The notes: a model not told the origin generated them from the letters alone. A stretch of DNA of 64,000 nucleotides from Enoplolaimus lenunculus (GCA_030248215.1 JASANG010002802.1:124001-188000); one strand, 5' to 3'; counted from the stretch's first letter, positions 54,601 through 54,816 are shown. Made by a program: numbers and translations.

Positions 54601-54816
54601 ATATATAATTTATTTCAGTACCTGATTAAAACACTGAACACTGGTGTCATTATTTGAACGTGCAATAGCAACAAAATCACAATCAGCATCGTCCAAAAAT
54701 TGACTGACTGCAATTCGACTTTCGTCACTAAAATTTGATTCTTTTACAACAGTTCCCAAGTGTAAAGACGCCGTTCCAAACAGAGCACTTTTTCTTGCAT
54801 CACCGCTATTAGGCAT
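563..54816 (-). CDS. DYNC2H1: Cytoplasmic dynein 2 heavy chain, 59 exons, 3' part outside window
   Basis: This is the motor subunit of the dynein-2 complex, which hydrolyses ATP to carry intraflagellar-transport trains from the ciliary tip back to the base. The identification rests on continuous similarity, recalled from memory, to human DYNC2H1 from residue 1 onward. Landmarks are the AAA1 P-loop GPAGTGKT (1727-1734), Walker B CFDEFNR (1777-1783), the dynein-2-type [17 protein letters not shown], the AAA2 P-loop GPSGSGKS (2019-2026), the AAA3 P-loop GPEGCGKS (2332-2339), an AAA4 site GSSGCGRR (2685-2692) and the stalk. Exon lengths sum to 9513 nt, exactly 3171 codons, with every junction GT-AG and in phase, so the gene looks intact. 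The human protein has 4307 residues, so about a quarter of the coding sequence is missing off the left edge. Introns run from 160 to about 3000 bases and hold nearly all the repeats listed here. No neighbouring gene is certain. Confidence 0.97.
961..1082 (-). CDS. DYNC2H1: DYNC2H1 exon 58 (residues 3109-3148), stalk CC2
   Basis: Encodes [20 protein letters not shown] then [16 protein letters not shown]; human [20 protein letters not shown]. The AAxPLxxWVxAN motif marks the exit from the microtubule-binding domain. Donor GTATAA, phase 2. Confidence 0.97.
1376..1499 (-). CDS. DYNC2H1: DYNC2H1 exon 57 (residues 3067-3108), microtubule-binding tip
   Basis: Encodes [20 protein letters not shown] then [20 protein letters not shown]; human FLAKRGVREDIATFDARNIS. 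Donor GTAAGA, phase 0. Confidence 0.97.
1720..1886 (-). CDS. DYNC2H1: DYNC2H1 exon 56 (residues 3012-3066), microtubule-binding tip
   Basis: Encodes [40 protein letters not shown] and [11 protein letters not shown]; human IRSLRMPPDVIRDILEGVLR. This is the stalk tip around the microtubule-binding domain. Donor GTAAGA, phase 2. Confidence 0.97.
1887..2672 (-). other. Introns of DYNC2H1 with no recognised content
   Basis: This 786-base intron shows nothing I can name. The same holds for the other introns over 300 bases at 630-960, 7421-7791, 7894-8367, 8489-8931, 9165-9637, 12964-13357, 15556-16054, 16302-16743, 16905-17316, 17416-17797, 18979-19605, 19814-20367, 21397-22247, 22454-22912, 23818-24791, 24975-25337, 25457-26026, 32809-33339, 33499-34039, 35642-35975, 38619-39646, 39891-40423, 47506-48206 (apart from a few GCCTAA words), 50008-50378, 50723-51404 and 51578-52361. 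Confidence 0.5.
2673..2780 (-). CDS. DYNC2H1: DYNC2H1 exon 55 (residues 2976-3011), stalk CC1
   Basis: Encodes [20 protein letters not shown] then [16 protein letters not shown]. The ORF stays open upstream to 2822. The acceptor ATCACTTCAG is preferred because it gives exactly the human spacing (SMQDASEQK against SMTAATDQK). Donor GTAGGT. Confidence 0.9.
3013..3150 (-). CDS. DYNC2H1: DYNC2H1 exon 54 (residues 2930-2975), stalk CC1
   Basis: Encodes [20 protein letters not shown] then [20 protein letters not shown]; human AGVSKLNEAKALVDELNRKA. Charged heptad-like stalk coiled coil. Donor GTAATT, phase 0. Confidence 0.97.
3531..3640 (+). repeat. Dispersed GCAAG/GCAGC-rich foldback-like repeat, copy 1
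   Basis: AAGCCCTATTTATACGTGCA followed by a run rich in GCAAG and GCAGC. It resembles one arm of the palindromic unit at 41438-41672 and the piece at 48450-48555. Only one arm is evident here. Confidence 0.35.
4178..4420 (-). CDS. DYNC2H1: DYNC2H1 exon 53 (residues 2849-2929), stalk entry
   Basis: Encodes [20 protein letters not shown], a variable segment, then [20 protein letters not shown] and ends KQKHLQ. TPSRYMTFLHVYS...KRQSHLQ is the human counterpart at the base of stalk helix CC1. Donor GTGATT, phase 0. Confidence 0.93.
4688..5614 (+). repeat. Octamer-repeat element, tandem copy 1
   Basis: Starts ACCAGTCGTAGTGGGACTAC, then ATTTATTGAGCGAAGC, then about 155-175-bp internal units. Each unit opens with ATATGCAAATTA and GCTATTAGCTAACTATTC. 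The octamer ATGCAAAT occurs near 4752, 4906, 5081, 5256 and 5425. The tail reads AAAATCGGTTCAGCCGTTCC followed by a GGACGGAC/GGACAGAC run and CCACCTTTCGACCCCCAAGTAC. No coding capacity. Confidence 0.9.
5615..6537 (+). repeat. Octamer-repeat element, tandem copy 2
   Basis: Directly abuts copy 1: the terminal GTAC is followed at once by ACCAGTCGTAGTGGGACTAC. Same unit order and tail. One internal octamer is altered to ATGCAAGT near 5832. Confidence 0.9.
6538..7203 (+). repeat. Octamer-repeat element, tandem copy 3
   Basis: Third head-to-tail copy, shorter inside. Only this copy has the full right terminus, AAACGCTTCGCTCCGCTCAA and TAAAT. That end is partly inverted relative to the left ATTTATTGAGCGAAGC. 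Confidence 0.88.
7278..7420 (-). CDS. DYNC2H1: DYNC2H1 exon 52 (residues 2801-2848)
   Basis: Encodes [20 protein letters not shown] and [20 protein letters not shown]; human [20 protein letters not shown]. End of AAA4. Donor GTAAGG, phase 0. Confidence 0.97.
7792..7893 (-). CDS. DYNC2H1: DYNC2H1 exon 51 (residues 2767-2800)
   Basis: Encodes [20 protein letters not shown] then [14 protein letters not shown]; human GLYTLEELEPLLLPLKDQAS. Donor GTAAGC, phase 1. Confidence 0.95.
8368..8488 (-). CDS. DYNC2H1: DYNC2H1 exon 50 (residues 2727-2766)
   Basis: Encodes [20 protein letters not shown] then [17 protein letters not shown]; human GIEAQQVVLLLEDYQFVHPT and FLEMINSLLSSGEVPG. AAA4 Walker B region. 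Donor GTAAGC, phase 1. Confidence 0.97.
8932..9164 (-). CDS. DYNC2H1: DYNC2H1 exon 49 (residues 2649-2726), AAA4 P-loop
   Basis: Encodes [40 protein letters not shown] and [19 protein letters not shown]. The AAA4 site reads GSSGCGRR (2685-2692), with Arg in place of the Walker A Lys. Human also has Arg (GRSGVGRR), so this is a family trait. Donor GTGAGT, phase 0. Confidence 0.97.
9638..9772 (-). CDS. DYNC2H1: DYNC2H1 exon 48 (residues 2604-2648)
   Basis: Encodes [20 protein letters not shown] and [20 protein letters not shown]; human FYVTWGARHNSGARAAPGQP and GKPLGKLNSTDLKDVIKKGL. Donor GTAAGT, phase 1. The preceding intron is one of the longest, over 3 kb. Confidence 0.94.
10969..12387 (+). 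repeat. Octamer-repeat element, long copy
   Basis: About 1.4 kb with roughly eight internal units, six with an intact ATGCAAAT. The 5' head, the AAAATCGGTTCAGCCGTTCC tail, the GGACGGAC run and the right end GAGCTTCGCTCAAT are present. It lies in intron 47. Confidence 0.9.
12476..12720. mobile_element. Short inverted-repeat MITE with G-run
   Basis: Left end TATTAGCGTGATGTAGTGGC...CGCGGACC and CCTTGATTGAGGGGG face the right-end complement GCGTGATATTACGCGGATC and CCTTGATTGAGGGGG, so arms of about 60 bases pair imperfectly. A run of more than ten G lies inside the left arm. Family unknown; likely TA-rich target. Confidence 0.6.
12809..12963 (-). CDS. DYNC2H1: DYNC2H1 exon 47 (residues 2552-2603)
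   Basis: Encodes [20 protein letters not shown] and [15 protein letters not shown]; human LEIVAYEARRLFRDKIVGAK. Donor GTAAAC chosen for phase 1, joining to [12 protein letters not shown]. Confidence 0.94.
13358..13461 (-). CDS. DYNC2H1: DYNC2H1 exon 46 (residues 2518-2551)
   Basis: Encodes [20 protein letters not shown] then [14 protein letters not shown]; human FTVDDYSHYFFTPCILTQWV. HYxFTPRDLTxW is a dynein AAA3 motif. Donor GTGAGC, phase 2. Confidence 0.96.
13512..13732. mobile_element. Foldback MITE with TA target duplication
   Basis: 221 bp. The left end CACAGCAGCAAAATGGTGAG faces the right-end complement CACTGCAAAAAATGGTGAGT. Both ends are flanked by TA, and almost the whole sequence is self-complementary. 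It carries four TGAGTCA/TGACTCA words. The ends and TA suggest a Tc1/mariner-type non-autonomous element, which is inference. Confidence 0.75.
13980..14065 (+). repeat. tRNA-like B-box fragment
   Basis: GTGGGTTCGAGCGCAACC resembles an RNA polymerase III B box, but no A box or tRNA fold is convincing. Probably a SINE remnant. Confidence 0.25.
14141..14276 (-). CDS. DYNC2H1: DYNC2H1 exon 45 (residues 2472-2517)
   Basis: Encodes [20 protein letters not shown] and [12 protein letters not shown]; human YPEREQLQTIYGAYLEPVLH and LAGSMVQVYEQV. Donor GTGAGT, phase 0. Confidence 0.96.
14743..15234. mobile_element. TTA-flanked inverted-repeat MITE
   Basis: 492 bp. Left end TGGGTCATCCACGTTAAAAT and GCACGC; the right-end complement has the same first 20 bases and GCAAGC. 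Both ends are bordered by TTA (14740-14742 and 15235-15237). TIRs of about 25 bp with a TTA duplication fit a PIF/Harbinger-type MITE. No ORF of note. Confidence 0.8.
15404..15555 (-). CDS. DYNC2H1: DYNC2H1 exon 44 (residues 2422-2471), AAA3
   Basis: Encodes [20 protein letters not shown] then [20 protein letters not shown]; human GFYDENLEWVGLENIQIVAS. Three GT candidates overlap at the donor. Only GTAATG (exon end 15404) keeps phase with exon 45 and restores VYPDKDQL. Confidence 0.95.
16055..16301 (-). CDS. DYNC2H1: DYNC2H1 exon 43 (residues 2339-2421), AAA3
   Basis: Encodes [40 protein letters not shown] and [32 protein letters not shown] (2401-2412) is the AAA3 Walker B region. Human [20 protein letters not shown]. 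Donor GTAATG, phase 0. Confidence 0.98.
16744..16904 (-). CDS. DYNC2H1: DYNC2H1 exon 42 (residues 2286-2338), AAA3 P-loop
   Basis: Encodes [20 protein letters not shown] and [13 protein letters not shown]. The Walker A lysine is the last complete codon, and exon 43 supplies the serine (GPEGCGKS, 2332-2339). Human GPEGCGKG. Donor GTTAGA, phase 2. Confidence 0.96.
17317..17415 (-). CDS. DYNC2H1: DYNC2H1 exon 41 (residues 2253-2285)
   Basis: 33 codons, [20 protein letters not shown] then [13 protein letters not shown]. This segment is less conserved (human HWARESPPDFHKPMDTYYDS), but position and phase fit. Donor GTAGAA. Confidence 0.85.
17798..17956 (-). CDS. DYNC2H1: DYNC2H1 exon 40 (residues 2200-2252)
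   Basis: Encodes [27 protein letters not shown] and [15 protein letters not shown]; human FIINLIRGLGGNLN. Donor GTTAGT, phase 0. The plus-strand ORFs over this interval are shadows. Confidence 0.95.
18016..18080. mobile_element. Internally deleted CAGTGGC-type hAT MITE remnant
   Basis: CAGTGGCTGATGCAGGA and, 65 bases on, CTGGATCCGCCACTG form the two ends with almost no interior. Compare the complete copy at 45297-45663. The flanks do not show a duplicated octet. Confidence 0.5.
18849..18978 (-). CDS. DYNC2H1: DYNC2H1 exon 39 (residues 2156-2199)
   Basis: Encodes [20 protein letters not shown] then [20 protein letters not shown]; human LIKSWLRNQPAEYRNNLENW and YFEKALQWVLK. Donor GTGAGC, phase 0. 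Confidence 0.95.
19606..19813 (-). CDS. DYNC2H1: DYNC2H1 exon 38 (residues 2087-2155), AAA2 Walker B
   Basis: Encodes [40 protein letters not shown] and [18 protein letters not shown]. The order [20 protein letters not shown] then SPATxSRMGM is the dynein AAA2 signature. Donor GTACGT, phase 2. Confidence 0.98.
20368..20455 (-). CDS. DYNC2H1: DYNC2H1 exon 37 (residues 2058-2086)
   Basis: Encodes [20 protein letters not shown] then ARTVMRESA; human LLGHIDMDTREWSDGVLTNS. AAA2. Donor GTACGT, phase 1. Confidence 0.97.
20491..20532 (+). repeat. TTTG/TTTAC microsatellite-like run
   Basis: TTTGTTTGTTTACTTATTTG-type low-complexity sequence about 35 bases upstream (in gene sense) of exon 37. Confidence 0.6.
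20828..20972 (+). repeat. tRNA-derived SINE
   Basis: Head AGCCCCCTCGGGCTCGAGCG, A box TAGCTGAGTGGTGATGG (from 20862), B box GAGTTCGAATCC (20904-20915), then a non-tRNA part GTCTCAGGGGAAATAGAAAA and TATTCATGTGAGAAAGGGTT. Box order and spacing suit an internal polymerase III promoter. The same tail recurs at several other places in the window. Confidence 0.75.
21220..21396 (-). CDS. DYNC2H1: DYNC2H1 exon 36 (residues 1999-2057), AAA2 P-loop
   Basis: Encodes [20 protein letters not shown] then [18 protein letters not shown] (Walker A 2019-2026) and [12 protein letters not shown]; human MGVVIVGPSGAGKSTLWRML. Donor GTATAT, phase 0. Confidence 0.98.
22248..22453 (-). CDS. DYNC2H1: DYNC2H1 exon 35 (residues 1930-1998)
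   Basis: Encodes [20 protein letters not shown] then [20 protein letters not shown]; human LRLNTMSKFTFTDCTRFDAL and DVFPGI. Links AAA1 to AAA2. Donor GTTTGA is weak, phase 0. Confidence 0.95.
22913..23028 (-). CDS. DYNC2H1: DYNC2H1 exon 34 (residues 1891-1929)
   Basis: Encodes [20 protein letters not shown] then [12 protein letters not shown]. [13 protein letters not shown], which carries the AAA1 arginine, is diagnostic of dyneins. Donor GTATTT, phase 1. Confidence 0.97.
23525..23549 (+). repeat. Interstitial TTAGGC repeat
   Basis: TTAGGT TTAGGC TTAGGC TTA, about four units of a six-base period. Related short runs lie near 344, 25050, 25810, 34300, 44810-44890, 47560-47650 and 52970. Confidence 0.55.
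23594..23817 (-). CDS. DYNC2H1: DYNC2H1 exon 33 (residues 1817-1890), AAA1 sensor region
   Basis: Encodes [40 protein letters not shown] and EGFKDAR-like [30 protein letters not shown] is specific to the dynein-2 heavy chain; other dyneins read MNPGYAGR. Donor GTTAGT, phase 2. Confidence 0.98.
24792..24974 (-). CDS. DYNC2H1: DYNC2H1 exon 32 (residues 1756-1816), AAA1 Walker B
   Basis: Encodes [29 protein letters not shown] (Walker B; the glutamate of DE is the catalytic base), [15 protein letters not shown]. It ends LLDKD at donor GTACGT. Reading on without splicing would lose the alignment to human GKEVEVNSNSG. Confidence 0.97.
25338..25456 (-). CDS. DYNC2H1: DYNC2H1 exon 31 (residues 1716-1755), AAA1 P-loop
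   Basis: Carries [20 protein letters not shown] followed by [28 protein letters not shown] (1727-1734) is the main ATP-hydrolysing Walker A of dynein. Donor GTATAT, phase 0. Confidence 0.98.
26027..26163 (-). CDS. DYNC2H1: DYNC2H1 exon 30 (residues 1670-1715), AAA1 start
   Basis: Encodes [20 protein letters not shown] and [20 protein letters not shown]; human [20 protein letters not shown]. The PLTDxCY motif opens dynein AAA1. Donor GTGACC is weak, phase 1. Confidence 0.95.
26411..26546 (-). CDS. DYNC2H1: DYNC2H1 exon 29 (residues 1625-1669)
   Basis: Encodes [20 protein letters not shown] and [11 protein letters not shown]; human [20 protein letters not shown] and DWAWKKQLR. Donor GTGAGT, phase 2. 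Confidence 0.96.
26672..27074. mobile_element. hAT-like MITE, CAGGGTGCAA family
   Basis: 403 bp with ends CAGGGTGCAACACGG and, inverted, CAGGGTGCAATTAGAATTCC. Flanking octets are ctgttctc (26664-26671) and ctattctc (27075-27082), a 7 of 8 match. Both subterminal zones hold tandem GGAATC words. An 8-bp duplication with a CAGGG-type end points to hAT. Confidence 0.75.
27540..27870 (+). repeat. Dispersed repeat with CGTTTCCGTT ends, copy 1
   Basis: Contains ATCAGAAATCTTAAAAAATT and CTTTTATACTTCAATATCCG. It aligns along about 300 bases to the reverse complement of 58760-59070 at perhaps 70 percent. The ORF over it is not a gene. Possibly another member of the CAGGGTGCAA family. Confidence 0.5.
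27934..28054 (-). CDS. DYNC2H1: DYNC2H1 exon 28 (residues 1585-1624)
   Basis: Encodes [20 protein letters not shown] then [20 protein letters not shown]; human ILCLAEQIKFTEDVENAIKD. Donor GTTTGT, phase 1, completed by exon 29 to Asp. Confidence 0.93.
28092..28233 (+). repeat. tRNA-derived SINE, diverged
   Basis: GCGTCAAGCTCGTATACC, B box GAGTTCGAATCCCAGC, then GGTCTCAAATAGAATAGAAA and a GGTTAAAA tail. The A box is degraded. It ends 258 bases from exon 27. Confidence 0.55.
28310..28370 (+). repeat. A-rich purine tract
   Basis: AAAAAAAAGAGAAAAAACCG-type tract. The pyrimidine-rich complement lies in intron 27 on the gene strand. Confidence 0.6.
28409..28466 (+). repeat. SINE tail remnant
   Basis: GTCTGAGAATAACG and TATAGAAAATATTTATGTAA match the tail of the SINE at 20828-20972; the tRNA-like head is lost. 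Confidence 0.4.
28491..28601 (-). CDS. DYNC2H1: DYNC2H1 exon 27 (residues 1548-1584)
   Basis: 37 codons: [20 protein letters not shown] then [17 protein letters not shown]; human WLNDLALEMKKTLEQLLKEC and LFPSQ. Donor GTATGC, phase 0. Confidence 0.94.
28965..29085 (-). repeat. tRNA-derived SINE, reverse orientation
   Basis: On the minus strand it reads TATAACTCAGTGGTCATCG (A box), then TTTCGAATCCTC (B box), GTCTCAGGTAAAATTG and AAAATATTCATGTGAGAAAG, collinear with the copy at 20828. Confidence 0.6.
29279..29509 (-). CDS. DYNC2H1: DYNC2H1 exon 26 (residues 1471-1547)
   Basis: Encodes [40 protein letters not shown] and IHSVQFD. The FPRFYF...LL.ILGQ block is the dynein linker/AAA1 signature. 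Donor GTAAAT, phase 0. Confidence 0.97.
29858..30797 (+). repeat. Octamer-repeat element nested in a TIR element
   Basis: Full head, five internal octamers, tail and terminal hairpin (ACTCCGAGC TTC GCTCGGAGT type). Inserted inside the element starting at 29735. Confidence 0.9.
30798..30913. mobile_element. Right half of the foldback MITE
   Basis: CTGACTCTGGCGGAGTCGAA through TTTGACTCACTATTTTTTGC then AGTGTA matches the right half of 13512-13732, including the TA border. The left half is absent and the octamer repeat sits in its place. Confidence 0.65.
31276..31408 (-). CDS. DYNC2H1: DYNC2H1 exon 25 (residues 1426-1470)
   Basis: Encodes [20 protein letters not shown] and [17 protein letters not shown]; human [17 protein letters not shown]. 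It sits between two repeat-packed introns, only 231 bases from an octamer repeat. Confidence 0.97.
31640..32451 (+). repeat. Octamer-repeat element in intron 24
   Basis: Four octamers, standard head and tail. The right end contains a perfect 11-bp stem (32414-32424 with 32428-32438) and a TTC loop, then GCTTCGCTCAAT. It lies 134 bases from exon 24. Confidence 0.9.
32585..32808 (-). CDS. DYNC2H1: DYNC2H1 exon 24 (residues 1352-1425)
   Basis: Encodes [20 protein letters not shown] and [20 protein letters not shown]. The motif [14 protein letters not shown] is shared by dynein heavy chain linkers. Donor GTAAGA, phase 2. Confidence 0.97.
33340..33498 (-). CDS. DYNC2H1: DYNC2H1 exon 23 (residues 1299-1351)
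   Basis: Encodes [20 protein letters not shown] and [14 protein letters not shown]; human [20 protein letters not shown]. One of the best-conserved linker stretches. Donor GTATAG, phase 0. Confidence 0.97.
34040..34210 (-). CDS. DYNC2H1: DYNC2H1 exon 22 (residues 1242-1298)
   Basis: Encodes [31 protein letters not shown] and LTFGDLL; human ILKYVRGEHLSPDHWLDLFR. Linker. Donor GTTAGT, phase 0. Confidence 0.96.
35127..35357 (+). other. GC-rich island with unidentified 76-codon ORF
   Basis: Base composition is clearly richer in GC than the surrounding intron, and the plus strand stays open for 76 codons ([20 protein letters not shown]). I do not recognise the product. It contains inverted GCCGTC/GACGGC and GTGTAACG-like words. 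It could be a fragment of an inserted sequence. Confidence 0.2.
35530..35641 (-). CDS. DYNC2H1: DYNC2H1 exon 21 (residues 1204-1241)
   Basis: Encodes [20 protein letters not shown] then [16 protein letters not shown]; human TKTYLFEEFLMNWHDRLRKV. Donor GTATGC, phase 0. The linker begins here. Confidence 0.95.
35976..36131 (-). CDS. DYNC2H1: DYNC2H1 exon 20 (residues 1152-1203)
   Basis: Contains [20 protein letters not shown] then [12 protein letters not shown]; human FQQGFQEMANEDWITFR. Donor GTATTT, phase 2. Confidence 0.93.
36292..36494 (-). CDS. DYNC2H1: DYNC2H1 exon 19 (residues 1085-1151)
   Basis: Encodes [20 protein letters not shown] and [11 protein letters not shown]; human EVMKGNVKSRLQIYYQELEK. 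Start of the linker-proximal region. Donor GTATAA, phase 2. Confidence 0.93.
37354..38048. repeat. 18-bp minisatellite in intron 18
   Basis: Degenerate tandem units such as GGGATGAAACCAACCGTT. The period of 18 is divisible by three, which keeps several frames open and yields a 159-codon minus-strand ORF rich in WFHPN. That ORF is not a gene. Confidence 0.85.
38469..38618 (-). CDS. DYNC2H1: DYNC2H1 exon 18 (residues 1035-1084)
   Basis: Encodes [20 protein letters not shown] and [20 protein letters not shown]; human [20 protein letters not shown]. Donor GTTTAG is unusual, but frame and alignment continue in exon 19. Confidence 0.93.
39647..39890 (-). CDS. DYNC2H1: DYNC2H1 exon 17 (residues 953-1034)
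   Basis: Contains [20 protein letters not shown] and [19 protein letters not shown], corresponding to human LNINCNPVKTVIDDLIQ and MPQSVEEIGDANLQYSKL. Donor GTAAAA, phase 0. Confidence 0.95.
40424..40551 (-). CDS. DYNC2H1: DYNC2H1 exon 16 (residues 911-952)
   Basis: Encodes [20 protein letters not shown] then [20 protein letters not shown]; human EWIVIGQVDMEALVEKHLFT. Donor GTAAGT, phase 2. Confidence 0.95.
40591..40645 (+). repeat. CAA microsatellite
   Basis: Runs of CAA with a few interruptions (CAAACAACG), starting 40 bases before exon 16 in gene sense (intron 15). Confidence 0.9.
40835..41066 (-). CDS. DYNC2H1: DYNC2H1 exon 15 (residues 833-910)
   Basis: Contains [20 protein letters not shown], then IPNNFKG and [13 protein letters not shown]; human QFRPPFEEIRAKYYREMKRF. 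Donor GTAAGT, phase 0. Confidence 0.96.
41438..41672. repeat. Palindromic GCAGC-rich element
   Basis: The left AAGCGGCC..CGCACGTATAAGTTTTTTGAGC faces the right-end complement AAAGCCCCATTCGAACGTGC and GAGTTTTTTCAGCGAG. Arms of about 80 bases keep both strands open. Family unknown. Confidence 0.55.
41713..41852 (-). CDS. DYNC2H1: DYNC2H1 exon 14 (residues 787-832)
   Basis: Encodes [20 protein letters not shown] and [20 protein letters not shown]; human HAWKQHWNHQLYKALEHQYQ. The donor GTTCGT is weak, but the next exon continues exactly in register ([10 protein letters not shown]). Confidence 0.92.
42268..43166. mobile_element. TNA-type TIR element with internal E2F-like array
   Basis: 899 bp bounded by TTA on each side (42265-42267, 43167-43169). 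The left end TGCGGGGTTCACGTTATAAC, GGGGCAG, CACGTTTTGTCACATGTTG matches the right-end complement TGCGGAGTTCACGTTATAAA, GGTGCAG, CACGTTTTGTCACGTTG, giving TIRs of about 55 bp. Internal CATATGATAT words recur. No transposase. The three-base TNA duplication suggests a PIF/Harbinger-like parent. Confidence 0.85.
42604..42898 (+). repeat. 19-bp tandem array of TTTCCCGCCAAAATTTGAA
   Basis: About fifteen units inside the element above. Seven hold an exact TTTCCCGCC, six of them followed by AAA; the others differ by one or two bases. Spacing is 19 bp in the best-preserved stretch near 42771-42830. TTTCCCGC fits the E2F consensus TTTSSCGC. Confidence 0.85.
43570..43668 (-). CDS. DYNC2H1: DYNC2H1 exon 13 (residues 754-786)
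   Basis: 99 nt encoding [20 protein letters not shown] then [13 protein letters not shown]; human VVLMNIDLLRQQQRWKDGL. Donor GTAAGT, phase 0. Confidence 0.95.
43911..44030 (-). CDS. DYNC2H1: DYNC2H1 exon 12 (residues 714-753)
   Basis: Encodes [20 protein letters not shown] then [20 protein letters not shown], against human ITWDNPKELEGYIQKLQNAA. Donor GTAAAC, phase 0. Confidence 0.96.
44200..44335 (+). repeat. tRNA-derived SINE, diverged
   Basis: Head AGCACCCTCGGGCTCAATC and TTCAAGCTG as in the 20828 copy; B box ACGCTTCGAATCCGAGC. The A box is degraded. Confidence 0.5.
44387..44527 (-). CDS. DYNC2H1: DYNC2H1 exon 11 (residues 667-713)
   Basis: Encodes [20 protein letters not shown] and [14 protein letters not shown], matching human VAHFYNSIDQQMIQSQRPMM. 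Donor GTATGT, phase 0. Confidence 0.96.
45085..45110 (-). mobile_element. CAGCGGCGGATCC terminal fragment
   Basis: TTCCTGGATCCGCCGCTG is the end of a CAGTGGCGGATCC-type MITE. The other end is not found nearby. Confidence 0.35.
45297..45663. mobile_element. hAT-like MITE, CAGTGGCGGATCC family
   Basis: 367 bp. Left end CAGTGGCGGATCCAGGATCT, right-end complement CAATGGTGGATCTATGGGGG. The flanking octets are identical: gcggtaac at 45289-45296 and 45664-45671. An exact 8-bp duplication fits hAT and suggests a fairly young insertion. Confidence 0.85.
45731..45926 (-). CDS. DYNC2H1: DYNC2H1 exon 10 (residues 601-666)
   Basis: Contains [20 protein letters not shown], nearly identical to human [20 protein letters not shown], then [20 protein letters not shown]. 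This is the most conserved part of the dynein tail. Donor GTAAGT, phase 0. Confidence 0.97.
46350..46437 (+). repeat. GGAATCGG repeat remnant
   Basis: GCGGAATCGGACTCGGAATC and a second GGAATCGGAATCGGAATT run, like the subterminal zones of the CAGGGTGCAA hAT family. Confidence 0.45.
46595..47239 (-). repeat. Octamer-repeat element, reverse orientation, 3'-truncated
   Basis: Read on the minus strand it starts ACCAGTCGTAGTGGGCCTAC. It has three intact octamers and stops at AGGTTAATACCCCAGGATTA, so the GGACGGAC tail is missing. The only copy in the same sense as DYNC2H1 apart from the relict near 62.1 kb. Confidence 0.85.
47330..47505 (-). CDS. DYNC2H1: DYNC2H1 exon 9 (residues 543-600)
   Basis: Encodes [20 protein letters not shown] and [17 protein letters not shown]; human reads KLYEQEQFDDWSRDIQ here. 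Donor GTAAGA, phase 2. It lies 91 bases from the edge of a reverse-oriented octamer repeat. Confidence 0.92.
48207..48354 (-). CDS. DYNC2H1: DYNC2H1 exon 8 (residues 493-542)
   Basis: Encodes [18 protein letters not shown] and ends [14 protein letters not shown], matching human VVNSIVWVRQLELK. This is the conserved dynein tail motif around WxRQLE. Donor GTATTA, phase 0. Confidence 0.95.
48450..48555 (+). repeat. Dispersed GCAAG/GCAGC-rich repeat, fragment
   Basis: AAGCCCTATCCGCACAAGCA then AGTTTTTGCAGCAAGAGC and AACAGCTGCAACTTT, like the elements at 3531 and 41438. Confidence 0.35.
48584..48657 (-). CDS. DYNC2H1: DYNC2H1 exon 7 (residues 469-492)
   Basis: A 74-nt exon, [20 protein letters not shown] then LLNE, aligned to human LLQAFLKYKELVKRPTISKE. 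Donor GTACGT leaves CG, completed by exon 8 to Arg. Confidence 0.9.
48880..48975 (+). mobile_element. CAGGGTGCAA hAT-like MITE, left part only
   Basis: CAGGGTGCAACTGGAATTTC followed by GGAATTCG and TTCCTG words. No matching right end is visible, so the copy seems truncated. Confidence 0.45.
49750..50007 (-). CDS. DYNC2H1: DYNC2H1 exon 6 (residues 383-468)
   Basis: 258 nt, phase 0 at both ends. Begins [20 protein letters not shown] and contains [20 protein letters not shown], matching human QYNPYTEPLWKAAVSQYEKI. Tail region. Confidence 0.95.
50379..50722 (-). CDS. DYNC2H1: DYNC2H1 exon 5 with asparagine-rich insertion (residues 268-382)
   Basis: The exon opens [20 protein letters not shown], then residues 288-313 are almost all Asn with scattered Lys, Ser, Tyr, Asp and His. 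The conserved [18 protein letters not shown] and [17 protein letters not shown] follow. Human has only about ten residues between the corresponding blocks, so about 35 residues are inserted in the tail. Phase stays open across the tract. Confidence 0.93.
51405..51577 (-). CDS. DYNC2H1: DYNC2H1 exon 4 (residues 210-267)
   Basis: Begins [14 protein letters not shown] and contains [19 protein letters not shown] and [10 protein letters not shown], matching human ETTQDVVDDVWRQTEHDH and RMLHLLDIIG. Donor GTAACG, phase 1. Confidence 0.95.
52362..52458 (-). CDS. DYNC2H1: DYNC2H1 exon 3 (residues 178-209)
   Basis: 97-nt exon encoding [19 protein letters not shown] followed by a glutamine run and RARYFYE. 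It matches human GILTPSDEFQFWIEQAHRG. Donor GTAAAA leaves two bases that exon 4 completes to Glu. Confidence 0.9.
52630..52867. mobile_element. Foldback MITE, GGGTCAATTAC family
   Basis: 238 bp in intron 2. GGGCCATTTACTAAATGGCT and TAGGGCAATTTGTTATTT face the right-end complement GGGTCAATTACCAATTGGCC and TAGGGCAATCTGCTATTT; arms of about 58 bases. The target duplication is unclear. Confidence 0.65.
53297..53633 (-). CDS. DYNC2H1: DYNC2H1 exon 2 (residues 66-177)
   Basis: Starts [10 protein letters not shown] after a TTGTTCAG acceptor and ends one base into a codon before GTAAGT. It contains [16 protein letters not shown], nearly identical to the human tail motif [14 protein letters not shown]. 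Start of the tail (DHC N-terminal region 1). Confidence 0.95.
53880..53965 (+). repeat. Direct partial copy of the intron 1 inverted repeat arm
   Basis: GAGCAGCTCAAATATGTGAA then AAACCCGACCTTACTGAGAA parallels 54346-54427. Confidence 0.4.
54137..54427. repeat. Inverted repeat in intron 1
   Basis: 54137-54218 read in reverse complement (GCAAAAATTTTTAAAATCCG, GGGGATAACCGAAAAG) matches 54346-54427 (GCAAAAATGCTAAAAATCCG, GGGGATAACCGAAAAG). The arms are about 80 bases with a spacer of roughly 125. Confidence 0.6.
54549..54582 (+). repeat. SINE tail remnant
   Basis: ATATAGAAAATATTCATGCA then GGAAAGGGATAAG, the tail of the tRNA-derived SINE family, 40 bases from exon 1. Confidence 0.35.
54622..54816 (-). 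CDS. DYNC2H1: DYNC2H1 exon 1 (residues 1-65)
   Basis: Start codon at 54814-54816; the exon begins [16 protein letters not shown] and ends CFNQ before donor GTACTG, phase 0. The short lead before the conserved FLDDADCDF block (human NNFLDDGNQML) and the equal distance to the N-terminus support this start. No in-frame upstream methionine is needed. Confidence 0.88.
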
